The notes below the pieces were generated by a model. The model was not told the origin of the DNA. It made no database searches and was given only the letters and a program-made list of their open reading frames with translations. From Cupriavidus oxalaticus (lineage in GTDB: Bacteria > Pseudomonadota > Gammaproteobacteria > Burkholderiales > Burkholderiaceae): a stretch of 64,000 bases of DNA. A program made the translations under genes and the position numbers. This document shows, piece after piece, positions 27,118 to 35,061 of this stretch; the first letter of the stretch is position 1, and every line of letters begins with the position of its first letter. The stretch is from contig NZ_CP069812.1 of the NCBI RefSeq assembly GCF_016894385.1, positions 2,976,001 through 3,040,000 of the forward strand, written 5' to 3'.

Positions 27118-28854
27118 ATGAACGAGCAAGCGTTCTTCGAAGACCTGGAAGCCCGGCATCGCAAGATCTGGCCCGCCGGCCTGCCCACCGCCCCGGCCTA
27201 CCCGCACGGCGAAGCGCCGCTGGGCGACTACCTGCGCGCGTGGGCGCGCAAGCGGCCCGACCATGCCGCGCTGGTGTGGTACGGCAGCACCGTGACCTAT
27301 GCCGAGCTCGACGACCTGTCCGAGCGCTGCGCCGCGCTGCTCAAGGCCGACGGCATCGGCGCGGGCGACCGGGTCGCAGTGATGATGGGCAACTGCCCGC
27401 AGTTCCACGTGGTCTTCTACGGGATTCTGAAACTGGGCGCGGTCTACGTGCCGGTCAACCCGTTGTTCAAGGAACACGAGCTGGTCTACGAGCTGAACGA
27501 TGCCGGTGCCACCACCATCGTCGTGCAGGACCAGCTGGCGCCGCTGCTGATGTCGGTGCGCACGCAGACGCCGCTGCGCACCATCTACACCACCAGTGCC
27601 GGCGCGATGCTGCCGGACCAGCCCACGCTGCCGCTGCCGGCCGGGCTGGATGCGCCGCCGGTCGCCGTGGAAGGCGCCACCGACCTGCTGCAGGCACTGC
27701 GCCAGATCGCGCCAGCCAGCGACCTGGCGCCGATCGACCTCGATGCGCTCGCTGCCCTCAACTACACCGGCGGCACCACCGGCCTGCCCAAGGGCTGCAT
27801 GCACACGCAGCGCGACATGGTCTACACCGCGGCGGCCTCGTATGCGATGTCCGGCAGCGCCGACGCTGGCAGCCTGGCAGAAGGCTCGGACGAGGTGATG
27901 CTGAACTTCCTGCCGATGTTCTGGATCGCCGGCGAGAACCTGGGGCTGATCAGCCCGGTCTTCAGCGGCGCCACGCTCGTGCTGCTGGCGCGCTGGGACC
28001 CCGTGGCGGTGATGGCCGCGATCGAGCGCTACCGCGTCAACCGCACCTTCCTGGTGGTGGACAACGCCGTCGAGCTGATGAACCACCCGGAATGCGGCCG
28101 CCACGACCTGCGTTCGCTGCAGCACACGCGCGCCGCCTCGTTCATCCGCAAGATCACGCCCGACATCCGCCAGCGCTGGCACGCGCTCACCGGCAGCATC
28201 ATTGCCGAGGGCGCGTGGGGCATGACCGAGACCCATACCAGCGACACCTTCACCACCGGCATGCAGACCGACGACATGGACCTGCGCGGCCGCCCGGTCT
28301 TCGTCGGCCTGACCGTGCCGGGCACGCGCATCAAGATCTGTGACTTCGACACCGGCGCGGTGCTGCCCATCGGCGCGGAAGGCGAAATCGTGGTGAGCAC
28401 CCCGTCGCTGCTCAAGGGCTACTGGGGCCGCCCGGAGGTCGACGCCGAAGTCTTCCGCGACGGCTGGTTCCGCACCGGCGATATCGGCGCGTATGACGAG
28501 GCGGGCTACCTGCACTTCCTCGGCCGCCGCAAGGAGATGCTGAAGGTGCGCGGCATGAGCGTGTTTCCGTCCGAGCTGGAAGTGCTGCTGTCGCGCCACC
28601 CGGCGGTGCTGGGCTCAGCGGTCGTGGGACGCGACGATGCCGACAAGGGCCAGGTTCCCGTGGCCTTTATCCGCCTGCGCCCCGAGCACGCGGACGGCAC
28701 CACCGCCGACACGGTGCAGGCGTGGTGCCGCGAGCAGATGGCGGTCTACAAGGTGCCCGAGATCCGCATCCTGCCCGAGCTGCCGCTGACTGCCACCGGC
28801 AAGGTGCGCAAGGTCGAACTGCAGGCCTTGCTGGACGCCGAAGCCGGCCGCTGA
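27118..28854 (+). CDS. AMP-forming acyl-CoA ligase
   Basis: A 578-aa ANL-superfamily enzyme that activates a carboxylic acid to its CoA thioester through an acyl-adenylate. The phosphate-binding loop reads YTGGTTGLPKGC (about residues 218-229), the aromatic-gate region is GAWGMTETHT, the hinge is DGWFRTGDIG, and the catalytic C-terminal lysine is in LTATGKVRK. Closest in style to CaiC/FadD-like ligases of unknown substrate. It begins 52 bp after the carboxylase, behind GAGAGGAGACAG, and probably makes the acyl-CoA which that enzyme carboxylates. Confidence 0.88.
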   Translation: MNEQAFFEDLEARHRKIWPAGLPTAPAYPHGEAPLGDYLRAWARKRPDHAALVWYGSTVTYAELDDLSERCAALLKADGIGAGDRVAVMMGNCPQFHVVFYGILKLGAVYVPVNPLFKEHELVYELNDAGATTIVVQDQLAPLLMSVRTQTPLRTIYTTSAGAMLPDQPTLPLPAGLDAPPVAVEGATDLLQALRQIAPASDLAPIDLDALAALNYTGGTTGLPKGCMHTQRDMVYTAAASYAMSGSADAGSLAEGSDEVMLNFLPMFWIAGENLGLISPVFSGATLVLLARWDPVAVMAAIERYRVNRTFLVVDNAVELMNHPECGRHDLRSLQHTRAASFIRKITPDIRQRWHALTGSIIAEGAWGMTETHTSDTFTTGMQTDDMDLRGRPVFVGLTVPGTRIKICDFDTGAVLPIGAEGEIVVSTPSLLKGYWGRPEVDAEVFRDGWFRTGDIGAYDEAGYLHFLGRRKEMLKVRGMSVFPSELEVLLSRHPAVLGSAVVGRDDADKGQVPVAFIRLRPEHADGTTADTVQAWCREQMAVYKVPEIRILPELPLTATGKVRKVELQALLDAEAGR

Positions 28855-28916
28855 ACGGCAGCATCGTCCGCATACCAGAACACGCCGCATCCGACGGCGA
28901 CCCAGGAGGAGCACAC

Positions 28917-30512
28917 ATGCAACCGAAGTTGACTGCCGCCCGACGGCGGTGCCTGCTTGCCGGCATGCTGGCCGCAGCCAGCCTGCCGCTGGCCCACGCC
29001 GCCGCCCCCGCCACCGGCAGCCTCACCGTGGCGTTCGGCGCGGAATCGACCACGCTCGATCCGGTCAAGATTTCCGCCGGCGTCGACCACTATTTTGTCG
29101 GCCAGATCTTCGAGATGCTGGTGCGCCGCAATGCCGCGCTCAAGGACGAGAACTGGCTGGCGGAAAGCTGGAAGCTGGAGACCGGCAAGGACGGCAAGCC
29201 GGTGCTCGACGTGCGGCTGCGCAAGGGCGTGCGCTTCCACAACGGAGATCCACTGACCGCCGAGGACTTCGAGTTTTCCTGGCAACGCCAGCGCGACCCC
29301 AAGGGCAGCTTCTTCTCGCATTACGTGTCGTCGATCGAACGCTTTGAGATCGTCGACCCGCATCACTTCAAGCTGCATTTCAAGGAGCCCGACGCGCAGT
29401 TCATCGTCGGCAACATGCAGCTGTGGGCGATGCCAAAGAAGTACATCCAGAAGGTCGGCGAGGAAGAGTTTGCGCGCAAGCCCGTCGGCACCGGCCCGTG
29501 GAAGTTCGTCTCGCGCACGGTCAAGGACGAGCTGAAGCTGGAAGCCTTCGACGGCTACTGGAACAAGGAAAAGCGCCCGGGCGTCAAGGACCTGACCATC
29601 AAGGTGATCCCGGAAGACCTGACCCGCGTGGCGGCGTTCAAGACCGGCAAGGTCGATTTCATCGACAACGTGCCGCCCGCGATGGTCGAGGAGTTCAAGA
29701 AGATGCCGGGCGTGAAGACCGTCACGCTGGTGAGCGGCAACAACCTCTTTCTCAACTTCAACACGCAGATGCCGAAGTCGCCGTTCAATGACGTGCGCGT
29801 GCGGCAGGCGGCGGCGCATGCCATCGACGTCGACGCCATCATCAAGCGCGTGCTGTTCGGCCAGGGCGAGCGCTACGCGCAGGTGGGCAAGGAATCGAAC
29901 GGCTACGATCCCGCGCTCAAGCCCTACCCCTTCGACCAGAAGCGCGCGCGCGAGCTGCTGAAGCAGGCGGGCTATCCCAACGGCTTCGACACGCCCTGCT
30001 ACAACCTCACCACGCCGCGCGAGCCAGGCGTCAAGGAAGTCGGCGAAGCCATGTACGCTTACCTCAGCTCGGTCGGCATCCGCTGCCAGGTGCGCAACCT
30101 GGAATACGGCGCGTGGATCAGCCTCGGCAAGCGCGGCCGCACCGGCCCGCCTGAGATGGATGGCGTGCTGAGCTGGATGTGGTCGCAGGGCCTGCCCGGC
30201 GATCCCGGGCTGGCATGGTCCGGCCATCTGCACAGCTACCAGGGCGGCGGTGGCTGGGGCACGTACTCCTACACCAACGACCCCGAGGTCGACGCGCTGA
30301 TCGAAAAGCAGCGCCAGACCATGGATCCGGCGGCGCGCACCGACCTGCTCAAGCAGATCGCCAGGCTGAAGCAGGAGCGCGTGCTGGGCGGCCTGCCGAC
30401 CTACCGCCCGCTGGTCACCTTTGCCTGGCGCGACAACAAGATCGACTACGTGCCATGGCCGATCCGCGACTACTGGCGCTCGTTCCAGGAAGTGAGCTGG
30501 AAGCAGCACTGA
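28917..30512 (+). CDS. ABC importer periplasmic binding protein (peptide/nickel family)
   Basis: A 531-aa extracytoplasmic solute-binding protein of family 5 (DppA/OppA/NikA). A signal peptide with an Arg-rich n-region (ARRR) ends near AHA at about residue 28, with no lipobox, so it is free in the periplasm. Family hallmarks include RLRKGVRFHNGDPLTAEDFEFSW split around residues 98-120 and PVGTGPWKFVS near 190. The ATG at 28917 follows AGGAGGAG. Members bind peptides but also many unrelated solutes; here its neighbours suggest a carboxylic acid or short acyl peptide. Confidence 0.9.
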   Translation: MQPKLTAARRRCLLAGMLAAASLPLAHAAAPATGSLTVAFGAESTTLDPVKISAGVDHYFVGQIFEMLVRRNAALKDENWLAESWKLETGKDGKPVLDVRLRKGVRFHNGDPLTAEDFEFSWQRQRDPKGSFFSHYVSSIERFEIVDPHHFKLHFKEPDAQFIVGNMQLWAMPKKYIQKVGEEEFARKPVGTGPWKFVSRTVKDELKLEAFDGYWNKEKRPGVKDLTIKVIPEDLTRVAAFKTGKVDFIDNVPPAMVEEFKKMPGVKTVTLVSGNNLFLNFNTQMPKSPFNDVRVRQAAAHAIDVDAIIKRVLFGQGERYAQVGKESNGYDPALKPYPFDQKRARELLKQAGYPNGFDTPCYNLTTPREPGVKEVGEAMYAYLSSVGIRCQVRNLEYGAWISLGKRGRTGPPEMDGVLSWMWSQGLPGDPGLAWSGHLHSYQGGGGWGTYSYTNDPEVDALIEKQRQTMDPAARTDLLKQIARLKQERVLGGLPTYRPLVTFAWRDNKIDYVPWPIRDYWRSFQEVSWKQH

Positions 30513-30602
30513 TCCTCTGGCACTAACGGCACTACCCCGCCACCGCGCCTGCCACGCTGCAGGCGCGGCCCCCCTGCTGGCGTTATCCCCACGGAGCCTG
30601 CC

Positions 30603-31514
30603 ATGCCTATCGCGAAACGCCTGTTGCACGGGCTGATCAGCATCCTGGGCGCGAGCGTGATCATCTTCCTGATCTCGCGCCTGTCCGGCGATCCGCTCGC
30701 GCTGCTGCTGCCGGCCGATGCCCCGCCCGATGTCATCGCGCAGACGCGCCAGCACCTGGGCCTCGACAAGCCGCTGGTGGCCCAATACCTGGTGTTCCTG
30801 AGCCACGCCGTTACCGGGGACTTCGGCAACTCTTACCGCTGGCAGGAGCCGGCACTGGGCCTGATCCTGGAGCGGCTGCCGGCCACGGTGGAACTGGCGC
30901 TGGCCGCGCTGGGGTTCTCGATCGCGATGGCGGTGCCGTTCGGCGTGCTCTCGGCGGTGTACCGCGGCTCGTGGTTCGACCGCTTTGCCAAGGTTTTCGC
31001 CATGCTCGGGCAGGCCATGCCCAACTTCTGGGTCGGGCTGCTGCTGATCCTGTTCTTCGCGGTGCAGCTGAACTGGCTGCCGGCCTTCGGGCGCGACTCG
31101 TGGAACAGCCTGGTGCTGCCAGCGATCGCGCTGGGCTGGTATCCGGTGGCGGCGCAGACGCGGGTGGTGCGCTCGGCCATGCTCGACGTGCTCGACAGCG
31201 ACTACATCCGCATGGGCCGCGCCATGGGCCTGCCGGAAGGCGTGCTGGTGTGGAAATACGCGCTGCGCAACGCGGCCATCCCGCTGGTCACGATCCTCGG
31301 CGTGTATTTCGCGGCGATGCTGGGCGGCGCTTTCGTGGTGGAAGTCATCTTCGCCTGGCCCGGCGTCGGCCGCACCGTGGTGGAGGCGGTGTTCGCGCGC
31401 GATTTCCCCGTGGTGCAGGCGGGCGTGATGCTCACCTCCGTGCTGTTCGTGCTGTCCAACCTGCTGGTCGACCTGAGCTACGGCCTGATCGACCCGAGGA
31501 TCCGCCATGCCTGA
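30603..31514 (+). CDS. ABC importer permease 1 (DppB family)
   Basis: A 303-aa inner-membrane permease with six predicted helices. The N-terminal GLISILGASVIIFLISRLSG and the cytoplasmic coupling loop RTVVEAVFARDFPVVQAGVM are typical of the DppB/OppB group. Residues 60-80 form the usual periplasmic loop HLGLDKPLVAQYLVFL. It follows the binding protein by 90 bp and overlaps the second permease by 8 bases. Confidence 0.92.
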   Translation: MPIAKRLLHGLISILGASVIIFLISRLSGDPLALLLPADAPPDVIAQTRQHLGLDKPLVAQYLVFLSHAVTGDFGNSYRWQEPALGLILERLPATVELALAALGFSIAMAVPFGVLSAVYRGSWFDRFAKVFAMLGQAMPNFWVGLLLILFFAVQLNWLPAFGRDSWNSLVLPAIALGWYPVAAQTRVVRSAMLDVLDSDYIRMGRAMGLPEGVLVWKYALRNAAIPLVTILGVYFAAMLGGAFVVEVIFAWPGVGRTVVEAVFARDFPVVQAGVMLTSVLFVLSNLLVDLSYGLIDPRIRHA

Positions 31515-32400
31515 GATCGCCATCCCGCCCGCAACCACGGCGGCGCCGCCGGCGCGCAAGCAACGCCGGCGCGAGCCGGGCAGCCTGCCCTGGTTCGCGC
31601 TGGCCGTGTTCCCGCTGCTGCTGGTCTGCGCCATCGGCGGCGCAGCGCTGCTGCCGCACGATCCCAACGGCCTCGACCTCGGCCTCGCGTTCCAGCCGCC
31701 GGCATGGCTGGAAGGCGGCAGCTGGGCTTATCCGCTCGGCACCGACAACATGGGCCGCGACCTGCTCAGCCGCATCATGGCCGGCACCCGCATTTCGCTG
31801 GTGGTGGCGCTGTATGCCATCCTGATCTCGGGCGGCATCGGCACCGCCGCAGGCATGCTGGCCGGCTACTTCGGCGGGCGCCTCGATGCGCTGATCATGC
31901 GGCTGGTCGATATCCAGATGTCGATCCCGGCGCTGGCGCTGGCACTGGTGCTGGCCGCGGTGCTGGGCCCGGGCTTCGAGACCGTGGTGCTGGTCATCGT
32001 GATCACCTACTGGACCTGGTACGCGCGCATCGTGCGCGGCGAGGTGATGTCGCTGAAGCAGCGCGACTACGTGGCGCTGGCGCGCGTGGCCGGCTGCGGC
32101 ACCGTCACCATCTTCCGCCGCCACCTGCTGCCCAACCTGCTCAATACGCTGCTGGTACTGGCCACGCTGCAGGTCGGCCAGGTGATCATCTTCGAGGCCT
32201 CGCTGAGCTTCCTCGGGCTGGGCATCCAGCAGCCCGACGTGTCCTGGGGCCTGATGCTGGCCGACGCGCGCAACTACATCACCAACGCGTGGTGGGCCAT
32301 CACCATGCCGGGGCTGGCCATCATGGCGACCTGCCTGGCGTCCAACCTGCTGGGCGACTGGCTGCGCGACCACTTCGACCCGAAACGGAGGCAGCTATGA
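31507..32400 (+). CDS. ABC importer permease 2 (DppC family)
   Basis: A 297-aa partner permease. After a short basic N-terminus comes a first helix (about residues 30-50), the DppC hallmark LGTDNMGRDLLSRIMAGTR (about 78-96) and the coupling-loop sequence RVAGCGTVTIFRRHLLPNLL. It starts inside the end of permease 1 and its stop overlaps the ATG of the ATPase gene (ATGA at 32397-32400), so the importer genes are translationally coupled. Confidence 0.92.
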   Translation: MPEIAIPPATTAAPPARKQRRREPGSLPWFALAVFPLLLVCAIGGAALLPHDPNGLDLGLAFQPPAWLEGGSWAYPLGTDNMGRDLLSRIMAGTRISLVVALYAILISGGIGTAAGMLAGYFGGRLDALIMRLVDIQMSIPALALALVLAAVLGPGFETVVLVIVITYWTWYARIVRGEVMSLKQRDYVALARVAGCGTVTIFRRHLLPNLLNTLLVLATLQVGQVIIFEASLSFLGLGIQQPDVSWGLMLADARNYITNAWWAITMPGLAIMATCLASNLLGDWLRDHFDPKRRQL

Positions 32401-33437
32401 ATGGCACCAGCCAGGACATGACGCAACAACAAGCTGCCCCCGCCGCGCCGGCTGTCCGCGACGTTGCCGCGCCGATGCTGTCGGTGCAGGGCCTGACCAC
32501 GCATCTGGACCTGCGCCGCGGCCTGGTGCGCGCGGTGGACGGCGTGGACCTGCACGTGCACGAGGGCGAGACGCTGGGCGTGGTCGGCGAGTCCGGCTCG
32601 GGCAAGTCGATGACGATCCTGTCGATCCTGCGCCTGCTGCCGCGCGGCGCGCAGCTGGGCGGCAAGGTCTTGCTCGACGGCACCGACCTGCTGCAGCTCC
32701 CGGAGAAGGCCATGAGCCGCGAATACCGCGGCCGCAAGATCGCGATGATCTCGCAGGACCCGCTGACCTCGCTGAACCCGGTCTTCACCGTCGGCGACCA
32801 GGTCGGCGCGCCCTTGCACTACCACGGCCGCGCCGACAGCCGCGAGGCGCGCCGCCGCCAGGTGGTGCAGGTGCTGGAAAGCGTACGCATTCCCTCGCCG
32901 CAGACACGCCTCGACGACTATCCGCACCAGTTCAGCGGCGGCATGCGCCAGCGCGTGGTGACCGGCATGGCGATCGCCAGCGCGCCGCGGCTGCTGGTGG
33001 CCGACGAGCCGACTTCCGCGCTGGACGTCACCATCCAGGTGCAGATCATGGCGCTGTTCCGCAAGATCCAGGCGCAGACCGGCGTCGGCATCATCCTGAT
33101 CACGCACGACCTCGGCGTCGCCGCCAGCATCTGCCATCGCGTGGCGGTGATGTACGCGGGGCGCATCGTCGAGACCGGCGACGTGCGCACGCTGTACCAG
33201 CGCCCCGCCCATCCCTATACGCAAGCGCTGCTCAAGTCCATTCCTCACTTCGGCGAAAGGCAGGAGCGGCTGTATGCGATCCCCGGCAGCCCGCCCAGCC
33301 TGATCGATCCGCCGCACGGCTGCCGCTTCGCGGCGCGCTGCCCGCACCGCAAGCCGCTGTGCGACGACGCCTATCCGCCCGAGATCGAACTGGAATCCGG
33401 CCACAAGGTCAGCTGCTGGCTGGCTTCGGCCGGCTGA
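32397..33437 (+). CDS. ABC importer ATPase 1 (DppD family)
   Basis: A 346-aa ATP-binding subunit. Walker A GESGSGKS (about residue 62), signature FSGGMRQR (about 180), Walker B LLVADEPTSALD (about 200) and the switch histidine in LITHDLG are intact. The C-terminal oligopeptide-type extension has the cysteine cluster CRFAARCPHRKPLC expected of DppD/OppD proteins that bind a [4Fe-4S] cluster. The 27 residues before the ATPase domain are poorly conserved, so a later start is possible, but the ATGA overlap favours 32397. Confidence 0.92.
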   Translation: MNGTSQDMTQQQAAPAAPAVRDVAAPMLSVQGLTTHLDLRRGLVRAVDGVDLHVHEGETLGVVGESGSGKSMTILSILRLLPRGAQLGGKVLLDGTDLLQLPEKAMSREYRGRKIAMISQDPLTSLNPVFTVGDQVGAPLHYHGRADSREARRRQVVQVLESVRIPSPQTRLDDYPHQFSGGMRQRVVTGMAIASAPRLLVADEPTSALDVTIQVQIMALFRKIQAQTGVGIILITHDLGVAASICHRVAVMYAGRIVETGDVRTLYQRPAHPYTQALLKSIPHFGERQERLYAIPGSPPSLIDPPHGCRFAARCPHRKPLCDDAYPPEIELESGHKVSCWLASAG

Positions 33438-33460
33438 GCCACACGCCCTCAGGAGGCACC

Positions 33461-34423
33461 ATGCTGCTCGAAGTCCACGACCTGAAGAAGCACTTCCCCG
33501 TACGCGGCGGCGGCACGGTACGCGCCGTCGACGGCGTCAGCTTTGCCGTCGACGCCGGCCAGACCTATGCGCTGGTGGGCGAATCCGGCTGCGGCAAGAC
33601 CACCATCGCCAGGCAGTTGCTGCTGCTCGAGCGGCCCAGCGCCGGCACCATCCGCTTCGACGGCCAGGACGTGCTCACGCTCGGCCGCACGGGCGTGCTG
33701 GCCTACCGGCGCCAGGTGCAAGCGGTGTTCCAGGATCCATCCTCGTCGCTCAATCCGCGCCTGAAGGTCGGCATGCTGCTGGCCGAGCCGCTGCTGGCCC
33801 ACGGACTCGGCGGCGACCGCGCGGCGCTGCGCCGGCGCCTGCTCGAGCTGCTGGAGATCGTCGGCCTGCCGCCCGGCGCGCTCGACCTGTATCCGCACGA
33901 GTTCAGCGGCGGACAGCGGCAGCGCATCGCGGTGGCGCGCGCGCTGGCGCTGCAGCCGCGGCTGATCGTGCTGGACGAGCCGACCTCGGCGCTGGATGTG
34001 TCGATCCGCGCGCAGATCGTCAACCTGCTGGCGGACATCCAGCGCAGTTTCGGCATTGCCTATGTGATGATCGCGCACGACCTGGCGCTGGTGGAGCACT
34101 TCAGCTCGGCGGTGGGCGTGATGTACCTGGGCAGCATGGCCGAGAGCGGGCCGAGTCCGGCGGTGTTCGGCGCGCCGCGCCATCCCTACACGCAGGCGCT
34201 GCTCGGCTCGGCGCCGCGGCCGGACCCGGACCACCAGCCGGCCGAGGGGCTGATCCTCGGCGAGATCGGTTCGGCACTGAACCCGCCACCGGGCTGCAAG
34301 TTCCATCCGCGCTGCCCGCGCGCGGTGCCGGCGTGCGGCAAGGACCTGCCGCGCCTGCGCCAGCTTGCGCCGCATGGCGACGGCAAGCCGGTGCATGTGG
34401 CGGCCTGCCACCTGCTGGTGTGA
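33461..34423 (+). CDS. ABC importer ATPase 2 (DppF family)
   Basis: A 320-aa second ATP-binding subunit pairing with the DppD-type protein. Walker A GESGCGKT, signature FSGGQRQR, Walker B LIVLDEPTSALD and the C-terminal cysteine motif CKFHPRCPRAVPACG are present. The ATG at 33461 has an AGGAGG site 4 bases upstream and is 23 bp after the previous stop. It is the last gene of the operon and converges on the BamE-like lipoprotein gene. Confidence 0.92.
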   Translation: MLLEVHDLKKHFPVRGGGTVRAVDGVSFAVDAGQTYALVGESGCGKTTIARQLLLLERPSAGTIRFDGQDVLTLGRTGVLAYRRQVQAVFQDPSSSLNPRLKVGMLLAEPLLAHGLGGDRAALRRRLLELLEIVGLPPGALDLYPHEFSGGQRQRIAVARALALQPRLIVLDEPTSALDVSIRAQIVNLLADIQRSFGIAYVMIAHDLALVEHFSSAVGVMYLGSMAESGPSPAVFGAPRHPYTQALLGSAPRPDPDHQPAEGLILGEIGSALNPPPGCKFHPRCPRAVPACGKDLPRLRQLAPHGDGKPVHVAACHLLV

Positions 34424-34430
34424 CCGCCGC

Positions 34431-34449
34431 GCCCGGCCGCTGGCCGGGC
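34431..34449. terminator. Hairpin between convergent genes
   Basis: GCCCGGCC (34431-34438) / GGCCGGGC (34442-34449), loop GCT, in the 31-bp gap between two convergent stop codons. No T-run, so it is at best a weak bidirectional terminator. Confidence 0.5.
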
Positions 34450-34454
34450 CGCCG

Positions 34455-35003
34455 TCAGCCGCCCTGCATCCTCGACGGATCGTCGCTGCGCGAAGTCGTC
34501 GTCACCGTGCCCTCGCTGTTGAAATGCACGTTGAAGAAGGCCTTGTCGGTCGAGGTCTCCATCCAGCGGTAGCCCCACACCTCTTCCTGCTTCAGCGCGA
34601 AGGCCTCGACCTTGGTCGGCTTGCCCAGCAGGCGGCGGATGTCGTCCTTGCTCATGCCCGCACGCACGCGCGCGAAGTTCTCCGGCGTCAGCACCTGCTC
34701 GATGCGCGCGACCTTGCCGTCCGCGCCGATGGTGACCATCCACGTGGTCGTGCCCTCGGGCCCGCGCGGATACTCCAGCCGGCGGCCGCCGTCGGCCTCC
34801 TCCCAGACGATCTCCGGCTTGCCGGCCTGGCGCCGCAGTTCTTCCTCGGTGGACTGGCCGGGCACGATGCCCTTGAACAGCTCGCTGTCGGGCTTGATCG
34901 CGTTCCAGGTGTTGCGCGCGGTTTCGCCCGCCTTCTTCATCGCTTCATCGACCTTCTGCTGGTCGCAGCCGAACAGCGCAAGCACAGAGGCAATCAGTCC
35001 CAT
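34455..35003 (-). CDS. BamE/SmpA-like outer-membrane lipoprotein
   Basis: A protein of about 182 aa with a lipoprotein-type start, LIASVLALFGC, followed by two related units resembling the SmpA/OmlA fold: PGQSTEEELRRQAGKPEIVW (about residue 50) and RAGMSKDDIRRLLGKPTKVE (about residue 115). Such proteins support beta-barrel assembly. The ATG at 35003 is the only start near the signal peptide, but it lacks a good ribosome-binding site and removes two useful arginines, so the true start may be a little upstream. It follows tamB by 58 bp on the same strand, consistent with an envelope-assembly role. Confidence 0.75.
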   Translation of the reverse strand: MGLIASVLALFGCDQQKVDEAMKKAGETARNTWNAIKPDSELFKGIVPGQSTEEELRRQAGKPEIVWEEADGGRRLEYPRGPEGTTTWMVTIGADGKVARIEQVLTPENFARVRAGMSKDDIRRLLGKPTKVEAFALKQEEVWGYRWMETSTDKAFFNVHFNSEGTVTTTSRSDDPSRMQGG

Positions 35004-35061
35004 GGCGGCAAGGCGTCGCGGCGACGCGTAGTTGGCGGGGCGTAGGGGGGTGTGGCTTGCT

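Noticed and set aside
23544..27188. 1214-codon open frame on the minus strand
   Set aside because: It is antisense to the fused carboxylase, whose motifs are clear; composition is His/Arg/Gln-rich as expected of a shadow frame.
28746..31667. 973-codon open frame on the minus strand
   Set aside because: Antisense to the ligase end, binding protein and permease genes; no motif.
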